In this document: positions 17,515 to 26,538 of the stretch, piece by piece
How the letters are laid out: every line of letters starts with the position of its first letter
How positions within the stretch are numbered: the first letter of the stretch is position 1
DNA from: Lentimicrobium sp.
GTDB lineage: Bacteria; Bacteroidota; Bacteroidia; Bacteroidales; Lentimicrobiaceae
DNA: 48,559 nucleotides
Assembly: GCA_023957275.1 (NCBI GenBank)
Contig: JAMLHF010000033.1
Coordinates: 1-48,559 of the forward strand
Direction: 5' to 3'
The notes under the pieces: generated by a model
Databases searched by the model: none
What the model saw: the letters and a program-made list of their open reading frames with translations, nothing else
Told to the model about the DNA's origin: nothing
Program-made: the position numbers and the translations under genes

Positions 17515-18729
17515 ATGAAAAAAAATCTTACGAGATTAAGCTCGGCACTTTCACTGGTGCTGATGCTTACTGGGCTTACTTTTGCCCAGTCTGACATCAA
17601 TGGTACAGTTTTGTACCATTTCCAGGACAACAAACCGATTCCGGATGTTGTTGTCACCCTACTCGATTCCGACAATGCTGTGGTTGCAACAACCACTACT
17701 GACCTGAACGGCAGCTACAATTTCCCTGCAGTTCCCTTCGGGTCATACAGCGTTTCGGCGTCCTCCTCCATCATTCCGGGTGGAAGCAATATGGCAGATG
17801 CCCAGAAAATTCGTCATCACCTGGAAGGAAACAATCTGCTGGACCCTATTGAGCAGCTTGCTGCAGATGTGGCTTCCCCCTCAGGCATCGGCTGGGAAGA
17901 TTACTATGCCATTATCGATTGGTTCATGCAGGGGAATTCTCCGGCAACAAATAACTGGGTCTTTGAGCCTGTGAGTGTTGAACATAACGGCACCAAAACC
18001 AATGTGCCCACCATGGGTGGTTCAAGTTCAGGAGATGTTAACGGCACCTTTGTACCCACAACCCGTAATCTTGTCGAATTGCAGGTTGCATACACCGATA
18101 AACCTGTAAGTGAAAATTTCAGCATTGAGATTTTTGCAAGCGACATCGCGAAAGCTTCAGCCATGGGATTAGAGATCTTCTACCCCGAATCCCTTGTTGA
18201 AATCAGCAATTTAAGCGGACAGGTAAACGCAACCATCACCCGCACCGGAAACGGCAAACTCCGGATCAGCTGGATCAGCCAGAATGGCCTGGAAGCACAG
18301 CTTAACCCGGACAAACCGGTTGTTGTGCTGGAAGGCACTACCACGGAAATCTACAAAGGAGAAGAAATCAGGTTTAACATCGGCAACGCAAGCCATTTCA
18401 GTAACGCAGCCGGAGAAGAACTTGAAACCCGTTACAGCCTGCCGGTCCTGAAAAATTCAGTAAACTACCTGGGAGTTAATTATCCTAATCCCTTTCTCAG
18501 TACTACCCACATTGACTATGTAATCCCTTCAGATGGCAGGGCTACCCTCAGCCTTTACAACACAGAAGGAAAACTGGTCAGGGTAATTGCGGATAGTTAT
18601 ATGAAGGCAGGAATTTATAGCGTAAAAGTTGACGCCCGTGACCTTCAGCCCGGTATTTATTTCTATTCTCTGAAAACAGACGGGGATTCTCCTGTCATCG
18701 AAACGAAGCGGATGATCATTACCCGTTAA
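17515..18729 (+). CDS. T9SS cargo protein with CnaB-like, dockerin-like and cohesin-like parts, paralogue 1
   Basis: Secreted protein of 404 aa. A signal peptide spans residues 1-24 (cut after TFA). A CnaB/carboxypeptidase-regulatory-like beta domain lies at about 27-85 (GTVLYHFQDNKPIPDVVVTL, DLNGSYNFPAVPFGSYSV). A dockerin-like segment at about 90-140 has a degraded calcium loop: at 118-130 the expected Asp122 is Pro. A conserved loop at 161-184 contains GDVNGTF. A cohesin-like beta region covers about 185-300. The T9SS type A sorting domain starts near 318 (NYLGVNYPNPF) and ends LQPGIYFYSL and KRMIITR. It should cross the outer membrane through T9SS and be anchored or released. Ligand or partner is unknown. 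Confidence 0.85.
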   Translation: MKKNLTRLSSALSLVLMLTGLTFAQSDINGTVLYHFQDNKPIPDVVVTLLDSDNAVVATTTTDLNGSYNFPAVPFGSYSVSASSSIIPGGSNMADAQKIRHHLEGNNLLDPIEQLAADVASPSGIGWEDYYAIIDWFMQGNSPATNNWVFEPVSVEHNGTKTNVPTMGGSSSGDVNGTFVPTTRNLVELQVAYTDKPVSENFSIEIFASDIAKASAMGLEIFYPESLVEISNLSGQVNATITRTGNGKLRISWISQNGLEAQLNPDKPVVVLEGTTTEIYKGEEIRFNIGNASHFSNAAGEELETRYSLPVLKNSVNYLGVNYPNPFLSTTHIDYVIPSDGRATLSLYNTEGKLVRVIADSYMKAGIYSVKVDARDLQPGIYFYSLKTDGDSPVIETKRMIITR

Positions 18730-18750
18730 CGAGTTTAATTGTTTTGTGGT

Positions 18751-18779
18751 AACAGGGGCCAAAAGCCCCTGTTTTTTTT
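18751..18779 (+). terminator. Intrinsic terminator after T9SS gene 1
   Basis: AACAGGGGC (18751-18759), a five-base loop, GCCCCTGTT (18765-18773), then T's. It separates the two paralogues into distinct transcripts. Confidence 0.88.
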
Positions 18780-19213
18780 GAAAAAATTATTTGTTTTATG
18801 GAAAAACCATTGAAAGCAGCTGATTTTACCATCATCTTTCTGAAAATTCCTGTTTAATAGTATCTTCTTAATATTCAATTATTTATGAAATTCACAATGC
18901 CGTTTCGTTAACATATCCAGGAGTGAAATCTGTCATTATCAGGGTTTAAGATATTACCTTTTGACTGATTTATGATAAATAATTAGTCAGATGTCTTATG
19001 CTGTATGGCATGGCATCATGATCATCAGTTGAACAACTTTGCAGGGGACGTTTATCTGAAAATTAAAAGTTATGAACACAAAGAGGATTACTTTCGGAAA
19101 AAACGTGCATTAACTTCTGGTTGCAGTGACAGGAGGAACTGAAATGCAAAGCAATTCTTTAAAGCACTGACAGCCCGGACCTGAAAAAAATCACGAAACT
19201 TCAAGATAAACCG
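18780..19213. other. Intergenic region before T9SS gene 2, no gene seen
   Basis: AT-rich, with only trivial open frames (13 codons or fewer). I found no full promoter match; CAACTTTG at 19034-19041 is one base off the -7 consensus. The 18956-18995 area has a weak palindrome around TGACT and AGTCA. Nothing else was recognised. Confidence 0.6.
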
Positions 19214-19251
19214 CAAACAACAAAACCCGATTATTAACAAAAAACCCCGTG
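19214..19251 (+). repeat. Leader segment shared by the two T9SS genes, copy 2
   Basis: AAAACCCGATTATTAAC, then AAACCCCG a few bases before the ATG at 19256, matching copy 1 at 17478-17511 with short differences between the words. Confidence 0.65.
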
Positions 19252-19255
19252 AAAA

Positions 19256-20476
19256 ATGAAAAAGAAAATTACACAAGTATTAACAGTGCTTATCGCAGCA
19301 CTTCTGTTGACCGGACAATCCTATGCCCAGTCTGACATCAGTGGTTCGGTTCTGTATCACTTCAAAGCAAATAAGCCGATTCCCTCGGTCGATCTTGAAC
19401 TGATTGACATAAACGGAGACGTTGTCGGGACTGCAATTACAGAACTTAACGGAACTTATTCCTTCCCGAATGTACCTTTCGGAACCTATACCCTGCATGC
19501 TACAACGGAAATTTCAGCAGGGGGCATTACCATGGGCGACGCTTTTCTGATGTTTCTTCACCTCTGTAATATTTATTCCTTTTCACCAATCCAGTCGCTT
19601 GCTGCCGATGTTACCGGTGACGGATCAGTAACATGGGACGACTACTGGACAGTGGTAATTGGCTGGTTTATTCAGGGATACCCTTTCCCGGTCGGCCCCT
19701 GGGTTTTCGAGGATGTGGTATTTGACCATACCGGTGCCAAAACCAATGTCCCGACAATGGGAGGTTCAAGTTCTGGTGACGTCAATGGCACCTTTGTCCC
19801 TACAACCCGCGATATCATTGCATTACCTGAAATTACCCACACCAAACAAGCCATAAGCAACAACTTCTCTGTTGAGATTTACGCCAATGACATAACAGAA
19901 GCCTCTGCTATGGGAATGGTTATAGACTATCCGGCTGAAATGATTGAAATTACAAATGTTTCATGCCAACTGGGAGAAACAAATATGTCAATCAATGATG
20001 GCACTATCAGGCTTTCATGGATCAATCAGTTTTTTGGTACTACTTCAGTTGATCCCGGAAAACCGGTATTAACGATTCAGGCCTCCCTGACAGATCTATA
20101 CAACGGCAATGAGATTCTTTTCGGCATTAACCCCATGAGTCACTTCTGCGACGCCAGTGGTGAGCAGATTGAAACCCGGTACACACTTCCGGTGATGACG
20201 GCTGTTGAGAATTACCTGGGAGCAAACTACCCCAATCCCTTCAGGGAAACAACCCGGATTGATTATATACTGCCGGAAGACGGGAAAGTCAGCCTGTCTC
20301 TCTTCAATCAGCAGGGACAATTAGTCAGATCGTTGGTTGACAACCATCAGCAAGCCGGTTCACATACGATTACTATCAACGCTGAAGGACTCCAACCCGG
20401 TATTTATTATTACAACCTGAAAACCAACGGAACAAACGCTATCAGCGAAACTAAACGAATGATCATTACCCGTTAA
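19256..20476 (+). CDS. T9SS cargo protein with CnaB-like, dockerin-like and cohesin-like parts, paralogue 2
   Basis: Secreted protein of 406 aa, collinear with its upstream paralogue. Signal peptide 1-24 (cut after SYA), CnaB-like beta domain about 27-85, and a dockerin-like segment with an intact calcium-loop pattern at 118-130 (Asp118, Thr120, Asp122, Gly123, Asp129). The loop at 162-185 is identical in protein sequence to that of paralogue 1. A cohesin-like region follows at about 186-305, then the T9SS type A sorting domain from near 320 (NYLGANYPNPF) to KRMIITR. It has its own terminator and a leader like that of paralogue 1. Differences are concentrated outside the shared loop, which suggests an old duplication. 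Confidence 0.85.
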   Translation: MKKKITQVLTVLIAALLLTGQSYAQSDISGSVLYHFKANKPIPSVDLELIDINGDVVGTAITELNGTYSFPNVPFGTYTLHATTEISAGGITMGDAFLMFLHLCNIYSFSPIQSLAADVTGDGSVTWDDYWTVVIGWFIQGYPFPVGPWVFEDVVFDHTGAKTNVPTMGGSSSGDVNGTFVPTTRDIIALPEITHTKQAISNNFSVEIYANDITEASAMGMVIDYPAEMIEITNVSCQLGETNMSINDGTIRLSWINQFFGTTSVDPGKPVLTIQASLTDLYNGNEILFGINPMSHFCDASGEQIETRYTLPVMTAVENYLGANYPNPFRETTRIDYILPEDGKVSLSLFNQQGQLVRSLVDNHQQAGSHTITINAEGLQPGIYYYNLKTNGTNAISETKRMIITR

Positions 20477-20497
20477 TAATCATGCTGGTTTTGTGGT

Positions 20498-20529
20498 AAG
20501 CGGGGGGCTGAAAGCCTCCCGCTTTTTTT
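20498..20529 (+). terminator. Intrinsic terminator after T9SS gene 2
   Basis: A 12-bp stem (20498-20509 with 20513-20524, one G-T pair), loop GAA, then a run of T's. Confidence 0.88.
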
Positions 20530-20545
20530 ATTGATAATGGTTTCA

Positions 20546-20575
20546 TTGATATTATCCTGACAATTTGTATATTTG
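20546..20575 (+). promoter_or_regulatory. Bacteroidota-type promoter for the TPR-CHAT gene
   Basis: TTG (20546-20548), 19 bases, then TATATTTG (20568-20575), a full -7 match. Transcription would begin near 20582, which argues against the GTG at 20584 and for the ATG at 20611 as the start codon. Confidence 0.65.
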
Positions 20576-20610
20576 CCCATCCGGTGACTTGTATTTCATT
20601 CCATGCTAAA

Positions 20611-23600
20611 ATGAAGAAGTATACCATTTATTGTCAGTATTTTATTCACCGTACCATTGCAGCATCCTTTCTTTTATTAATCTGCTTTGCCTGCTCTGAT
20701 GGCAAAAAAAAGTCATCCCCGGCAATTGCAGGTAGTTTTATCAACACCCGCAGTCAGCAGGATTTGGGAATCATCGCTGAGGGCTTCCTCAAAAATGCCG
20801 AATACGACAGCGCTTTCAGGTATTTCAGCCTGGAGCTCAGATCATTGGCAGCCAGGCAGGAATGGGAGTCATATATAACAACGCTCCTGAAAATGACTGA
20901 TACACAACGGTCGAAAGGAAATACCGACAACGCGCGTCAATTGGCTGACACGGCTGAAATTATCCTTAACCGCCATCTTTCTTCCAACAGGCAGCTTCTG
21001 GCAGACATCAGGCACAAACAGGGCGTGTTGTCTATTGACCGCGGACAATTCGACCAGGCCATCAGCCTGCTTAATGAGAGTATTGAGATCAGAATTGCCG
21101 CCAGCGGCAGTGAAGACACACTGCTGGCCATGACTTATAACGGCCTTGGCAACCTGTTTTTTTTCAAAGGGGATTATGACGGCGCCCTGAAATCATACAC
21201 ACGCGCCTATGAACTGGCACTGAAAAGGAAAATCCCTGAAGATGCCGATCTGGCTATGTTTATTCAGAATACCGGTATTATTCATGCCCAAAAAGGAGAC
21301 TACGAAAAAGCAGAAGCCGCTTTTGCCAATTCACTAAGAATCAATGAAAAAATCATGGCACAGGATGCTCCGGACCTGGCCATGCTTTACCTGAACATGG
21401 GCCGTTTGCTGGCATTGGCCAATAAAGACAATGAGGCCCTTACATATTATAATCGCGCAGAGGAGATACTGTTGAAAAAAGTTGGAGCCAATCATCAGGA
21501 CCTTGGTAGTATTTATCTTAATAAGGGCCAGACATATGTTCACATGGCCGATTACGAAAAAGCCCTGATTTTTTTCAACAAAGTACTGGCCATTGCAACG
21601 GAAAACTTTGGTTCCGGCCATCCGATGATACTGTCGGCTAATATGAACATCGGGTATATTCATGAAAAGAAGGGAGACTACGAAAATGCCCTGAAGTATT
21701 ATCTGGCAAGTATACCCGAAAATGATAACAATCCATCTGCCATAAAAACATTCAGTAACCTGGCAAGTCTGTATTATGCAATGAATGACACTGAAAAGGC
21801 GGCCGATTACTACAACAAGGCTATTAACCTGGCCATCAATCTGCTGGGCCCCGATCACCCTGAAACCGGCCTCCTGTATACCCGGTACGGGTATTTCCAG
21901 TTGAATGAAGCCATTGGCGACCTGGGGATCGGAATGTTCCGGAAAGCGCTGGCAATTTCCGAAACCCATTATGGCCCGGCAAGCCGTGAAGTATCTAATA
22001 ATCTTACCCACATCGGCAATTATTACCTGATCAACAACCAACCCGGTAAAGCGCTGGAGTTTTATCAGAATGCCATTATTGCCATTACCCCGGGATTTAC
22101 TGACGTTTCTCCATACTCCAATCCTTCGCCCGGCCAGCTTATTCCTGATCGATACCTTATCAATACGCTTAATGCCAAGGCCGATGCATTGTATCTGCAG
22201 GCTTCAGCAAATCCTGATGAAAAAATACTTGAACTCTGCCTGGGCACTTACAAACTTTCGGTCAAAGTGGTGGATAAGTTACGGTCCAGCTACCTGAATG
22301 AGGAAAGTAAATTCCTGCTTTCAGGAGACGAGAGAAATTCATATCTCAATACCGTAAAGGTTGCAACAAAACTCTATCAGCTTACCGGTAAGAAAGAATA
22401 TCTGGAAGAAGGTTTTCTTTATTCAGATAAAGGTAAATCAACCGTTCTACTCTCATCGATGCAGGATGTAGAAGCCAGGCAGTACGGAGGTGTCCCGCGT
22501 GAGGTGCAGGAGCATGAGAAAAAACTCCGGCTTGACCTGGGTTCTTATAACCGCTTTATTTATGAAGAGCGTCAGAAAGCCGACCCGGATAACCGGAAAA
22601 TTAAATTCTGGGAGGAAAAAGTATTTGAACTGGAAACCAGATACGACAGTCTGGTCAGGATTCTCGAAGAGAATTATCCGGATTATTACGCCCTGAAATA
22701 TAAGGAACCTGCCCTGGATCTGGAAAGCATCAGGAAAAACCTGGATAACGACAGGGCATTGATAGAATATGCGCTGACGGACACCCTGCTTTATATTTTC
22801 GTGCTGAATCATGATCGCTTTGAGGTGGTTACCCGCGCTGTGGATGAAAAATTCTTCAGCAATATCAGAGTTCTTACCTCCTCTACTTCTGCCAGTGACC
22901 TGATGAGCATCAGCAGGAAGGATTACATCAGCTACACCGGGGCTGCCTATTCGTTGTATAATGATTTGATTGAACCGGTAGAACATATTACAGATAAGAA
23001 AAAACTGATCATCATTCCCGATGCAGAGATCAGTTTCATTTCTTTTGATATGCTGTTAAATTCGCCCCCCGACACCCTGGGAATGGACTTCAGAAAATTG
23101 CCCTTTCTTATATACGATTATATCATCAACTACAGCGCTTCAGCCATACTGCAATTTAACAGGTTAAACAGATCAGAAAAGAAACCCAGCCGTAATCTTC
23201 TGGCTATGGCTCCCTCATACGACAACCTTACCAACCTTGAGACTGACGGCTTTACCGATGAATCGGGAAATACAGTATATCTTCTTCCGATACCCGGGGT
23301 AGAAAATGAAATCCGGGAAATCAGAAAGGTACTATCAGGCTTTTCCCTTACCGGGGAAGATGCAACAGAACGGGCTTTCAAGCAACGGGCATCGAAATAT
23401 AATATTCTGCATTTTGCCATGCACACCCTGATCAATAACGATAAACCCATGCTGTCAAAGCTGGTTTTTTATCAGGACGGCGACAGCATCGAGGATGGCA
23501 TGCTGAATACTTATGAGCTTTTCGGAATGGAACTGAATGCCGGTCTGGCTGTGCTGAGTGCCTGCAATACGGGAAGCGGCAGATTAATGAAAGGCGAAGG

Positions 23601-23967
23601 GGTAATGAACCTTGCACGTGGCTTTATTTACGCCGGGGTTCCCGGAATAGTTATGACAATGTGGTCGGTTGAAGACCAGGCAAGCGCGCAGATTGTAAAC
23701 AGCTTCTACCGTTACCTCAACAAAGGGTTACCCAAGGACGAAGCATTGCGGCAGGCTAAACTTGATATGCTTGCCGAAGGAGATATGCTCCGTTCTCACC
23801 CATACTACTGGGCGGCCTATGTCACCATCGGTGATTACCACCCGATCAGATTCATCAGGCCCGTTTGGCTGAATACCCTTTATTTCCTGATCCTCATCAT
23901 TTCAGCCGGGGCGCTCTTCCTGCTTATAATCCGCAGGATCAGGCAACCAAAAGTATCCACCGGCTGA
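20611..23967 (+). CDS. TPR-CHAT protease, lipoprotein-like with C-terminal membrane anchor
   Basis: Protein of 1118 aa. The N-terminal signal ends in FAC with Cys28 as a possible lipid-attached residue. Many tetratricopeptide repeats cover about 45-495 (for example YNGLGNLFFFKGDYDGALKS). A helical linker follows, then a CHAT (caspase-like) domain at about 730-1070. The catalytic dyad is visible: His in LHFAMHT (His934/His938, the second being the usual catalytic one) and Cys985 in LSACNTGSG. A final helix at about 1087-1108 is followed by RRIRQPK, so both TPR and CHAT parts should face the periplasm. TPR-CHAT proteins are peptidases or putative peptidases whose TPRs sense partners. Substrate is unknown; the nearby anti-sigma-like TPR protein and T9SS proteins are candidates. 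Confidence 0.88.
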   Translation: MKKYTIYCQYFIHRTIAASFLLLICFACSDGKKKSSPAIAGSFINTRSQQDLGIIAEGFLKNAEYDSAFRYFSLELRSLAARQEWESYITTLLKMTDTQRSKGNTDNARQLADTAEIILNRHLSSNRQLLADIRHKQGVLSIDRGQFDQAISLLNESIEIRIAASGSEDTLLAMTYNGLGNLFFFKGDYDGALKSYTRAYELALKRKIPEDADLAMFIQNTGIIHAQKGDYEKAEAAFANSLRINEKIMAQDAPDLAMLYLNMGRLLALANKDNEALTYYNRAEEILLKKVGANHQDLGSIYLNKGQTYVHMADYEKALIFFNKVLAIATENFGSGHPMILSANMNIGYIHEKKGDYENALKYYLASIPENDNNPSAIKTFSNLASLYYAMNDTEKAADYYNKAINLAINLLGPDHPETGLLYTRYGYFQLNEAIGDLGIGMFRKALAISETHYGPASREVSNNLTHIGNYYLINNQPGKALEFYQNAIIAITPGFTDVSPYSNPSPGQLIPDRYLINTLNAKADALYLQASANPDEKILELCLGTYKLSVKVVDKLRSSYLNEESKFLLSGDERNSYLNTVKVATKLYQLTGKKEYLEEGFLYSDKGKSTVLLSSMQDVEARQYGGVPREVQEHEKKLRLDLGSYNRFIYEERQKADPDNRKIKFWEEKVFELETRYDSLVRILEENYPDYYALKYKEPALDLESIRKNLDNDRALIEYALTDTLLYIFVLNHDRFEVVTRAVDEKFFSNIRVLTSSTSASDLMSISRKDYISYTGAAYSLYNDLIEPVEHITDKKKLIIIPDAEISFISFDMLLNSPPDTLGMDFRKLPFLIYDYIINYSASAILQFNRLNRSEKKPSRNLLAMAPSYDNLTNLETDGFTDESGNTVYLLPIPGVENEIREIRKVLSGFSLTGEDATERAFKQRASKYNILHFAMHTLINNDKPMLSKLVFYQDGDSIEDGMLNTYELFGMELNAGLAVLSACNTGSGRLMKGEGVMNLARGFIYAGVPGIVMTMWSVEDQASAQIVNSFYRYLNKGLPKDEALRQAKLDMLAEGDMLRSHPYYWAAYVTIGDYHPIRFIRPVWLNTLYFLILIISAGALFLLIIRRIRQPKVSTG

Positions 23968-24017
23968 TAAGCGCCCTTCCTCCGGGATATTGCCTAATTT
24001 TGTACAAAAATATCAAA

Positions 24018-26468
24018 GTGATTTACCCTGACAATTTCGAGGTTAAGACCGGATTTCAGCAGATCCGGAATATGCTGCAACGTTATTGCCTGAACAGGAA
24101 AGGCGCAGCAATGGCAATGCAGACCACATTTACGGATGATTTTAACGTCATCAGCAGATTAACAGGGACAGCTGCCGAAATGGTTTATCTGCTCCGGTTT
24201 ACCGGCAATTTTCCGGCCCAGGATTATTATGACCTTTCGGATGCACTTTTACAGATCAGGGTACCCGGCACTTTCTGTGAGCCGGAAACCCTCTCAGAGC
24301 TTCGCCTTTCGCTGATCGCCATCATTGATATCATCCGTTATCTGAACAAGCTTGATGACGGGAACTTTCCGTACCTGAAATCTTTAACTCCTGAATCTCT
24401 CCCTGATCAGTCAATTGTAAAAAAAATAGAGTCCATTATTGATGATAAATCAGAGATAAGGGATAAAGCCAGCGAAAAATTATTCAGCATCAGAAAGGAG
24501 ATCCGCGGCCGTATTTCGGGGGTCGACCGAAGGATCAATCAGATTCTGGCCACTGCACGGCGCGAAGGCATTGCCCAGGACGACACCGAACTGACCATAC
24601 GCAACGGCAGACTGGTAATTCCGTTGCCGGCTTCAAACAAACGCAAGCTCAATGGTTATGTTCACGACACATCGGCAACCGGACATACTGTTTTTGTAGA
24701 ACCCGCTGAAGTTTTTGAAATCAATAATGAAATCCAGAACCTCAGGGTGGAGGAAAAACAGGAAGTTGCCCGTATACTTGTCGATCTGGCAGATTTCCTC
24801 AGACCTTTTATCAATGACCTTCTGCATTACTACAGCTTCCTGGGCGAAATGGATTTTATCCGCGCCAAGGCGCTCCTGGCCATTGAAATCGGCGCCGTTA
24901 GGCCTGAGCTGATAAACGAGCCCATGATCCAATGGCGCAAAGCTGTTCATCCGCTGCTGATGATCGCCCTTAAACAACAGGGAAGAAAAATAGTGGATCA
25001 GGATATAGATCTTTCGGGAAATCAAAGAATTATGGTTATCAGCGGCCCGAATGCAGGTGGCAAATCGGTCTGCCTGAAGACTGCCGGTCTTTTGCAGTAT
25101 ATGCTTCAATGCGGATTGCTGATTCCCGTTAGCGATGATTCCAAAGCCGGAATTTTCAGTAAAATATTCCTCGAGATCGGCGACGAACAATCTCTTGAAA
25201 ATGACCTGAGTACATATAGTTCTCACTTAATCCACATCCGGAATTTCATCGAAAATTCTGACAGGAACTCATTGATCCTGATCGATGAGTTCGGAGCGGG
25301 AACCGAACCTCAGCTCGGTGGGGCTATGGCCGAAGCCAGTCTTGAAAAACTAAACGAAAACGGTTGCTTCGGGATTATTACCACCCACTATACGAATCTG
25401 AAGCTAATGGCTGACAAGTTTCAGGGCGTTTTCAACGCTGCAATGCTCTATGATACGCAGGCCATGCAACCACTCTTTAAACTCAGTCCCGGCAAACCCG
25501 GCAGTTCCTTTGCCTTTGAAATTGCCAAAAAAATAGGCTTCCCCGAAAAAGTCCTCATAAACGCCACTTCAAAAATCAGTCAGAGCCAGCTTGATTTTGA
25601 AAAACAACTGGCTCAGCTGGAAGTGGATAAAAAATTTATAGAACAAAAAACAGCCGAATTAAAGGTTGCCGATGAAACACTCTCATCACTGGTAAACCGG
25701 TATGAAACGCTGCTTAAAAATCTTGAATCACAACGGAATGAAATGCTGAAGGAAGCCCGGAATAAGGCGCAGCAAATACTTGAGCAGTCGAACCGCATGA
25801 TTGAAAATACCATTCGCCAGATTAAGGAAAGCAAGGCAGACAAGGAAAAAACCCGTGCATTGCGCGAAAAACTTGAAGAGGAGAAAACAGATCTGATTAG
25901 TGATGAATCCAGCCTCATTACCGAAACGAAAACATTTACGATTGCTCCACAGGATAAAGAGCCCTTAAATAAGCCTGGAGGCAAGCCCGGCGGGCCATTG
26001 AAAAAAGGCAGTTTCGTCAGAATGGAGGGACAGGAAACAATCGGAAAAATAGAGGAGATCCGGGGGAAACAGGCAAGTGTGCTTTTCGGATCGGTAAAAC
26101 TCAGAATCAACATCGAAAAACTTGTGCCGGCCACCTATGCTGAGATTCGCTCCTGGGAGGCTGGTCAGCGATTCAGCAAACCGCCTGTCAGTGTGATCCA
26201 TCAATTGAATGACAAAATGGCTGACTTCAAAATGTCTATTGATATCCGAGGCAAAAAGGCAGATGAGGCACAGGAAGCAATCGTCCGATATATCGATCAG
26301 GCCATTCTACTGAGGGTCAATGAAGTACGTATACTACATGGCAAGGGTGACGGCGTATTGCGAAACATCCTGCATGCGTACCTGCGCGACACCCCCGAAG
26401 TCGTCAGATTTGAAGATGAAAGCCTGGAGCGTGGCGGCCATGGGGTTACATTGGTATACTTCAGATAA
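24018..26468 (+). CDS. mutS2: MutS2 family ATPase/endonuclease
   Basis: Homologue of MutS that lacks the mismatch-recognition domain; family members suppress homologous recombination or rescue collided ribosomes. 816 aa from the GTG at 24018, which gives the family-typical N-terminus (V/M)IYPDNFEVKTGFQQIRNML. Starting further upstream would overlap the CHAT gene in another frame. Walker A GPNAGGKS is at 343-350, Walker B LILIDEFGAGTEP follows, a long charged coiled coil lies at about 515-640, and a KOW-like segment leads to the C-terminal Smr nuclease domain from about 740 (SIDIRGKKADEA, then HGKGDGVLR). It lies 50 bp after the CHAT gene and may be co-transcribed with it. Confidence 0.95.
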   Translation: MIYPDNFEVKTGFQQIRNMLQRYCLNRKGAAMAMQTTFTDDFNVISRLTGTAAEMVYLLRFTGNFPAQDYYDLSDALLQIRVPGTFCEPETLSELRLSLIAIIDIIRYLNKLDDGNFPYLKSLTPESLPDQSIVKKIESIIDDKSEIRDKASEKLFSIRKEIRGRISGVDRRINQILATARREGIAQDDTELTIRNGRLVIPLPASNKRKLNGYVHDTSATGHTVFVEPAEVFEINNEIQNLRVEEKQEVARILVDLADFLRPFINDLLHYYSFLGEMDFIRAKALLAIEIGAVRPELINEPMIQWRKAVHPLLMIALKQQGRKIVDQDIDLSGNQRIMVISGPNAGGKSVCLKTAGLLQYMLQCGLLIPVSDDSKAGIFSKIFLEIGDEQSLENDLSTYSSHLIHIRNFIENSDRNSLILIDEFGAGTEPQLGGAMAEASLEKLNENGCFGIITTHYTNLKLMADKFQGVFNAAMLYDTQAMQPLFKLSPGKPGSSFAFEIAKKIGFPEKVLINATSKISQSQLDFEKQLAQLEVDKKFIEQKTAELKVADETLSSLVNRYETLLKNLESQRNEMLKEARNKAQQILEQSNRMIENTIRQIKESKADKEKTRALREKLEEEKTDLISDESSLITETKTFTIAPQDKEPLNKPGGKPGGPLKKGSFVRMEGQETIGKIEEIRGKQASVLFGSVKLRINIEKLVPATYAEIRSWEAGQRFSKPPVSVIHQLNDKMADFKMSIDIRGKKADEAQEAIVRYIDQAILLRVNEVRILHGKGDGVLRNILHAYLRDTPEVVRFEDESLERGGHGVTLVYFR

Positions 26469-26538
26469 ATGGCCTGCGCTGAACATCCTGCTGGCACTAT
26501 TGTTGATATGCAGGTTATTAAATATTTAATTTCGGATT

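Noticed and set aside
21334-22041. Open frame of 235 codons antisense to the TPR part of the CHAT gene
   Set aside because: The plus-strand TPR repeats are unmistakable. The antisense product is hydrophobic and repetitive with no recognisable domain.
15667-23967. Type III-E CRISPR (Craspase) locus
   Set aside because: The CHAT protein is membrane-bound with a signal sequence, and there is no gRAMP nuclease, Csx30/31 or CRISPR array in the window.
23865-24017. N-terminal extension of MutS2 overlapping the CHAT gene
   Set aside because: The extension translates the CHAT C-terminus in another frame, while the GTG at 24018 gives exactly the family's N-terminus, so the shorter form was used.
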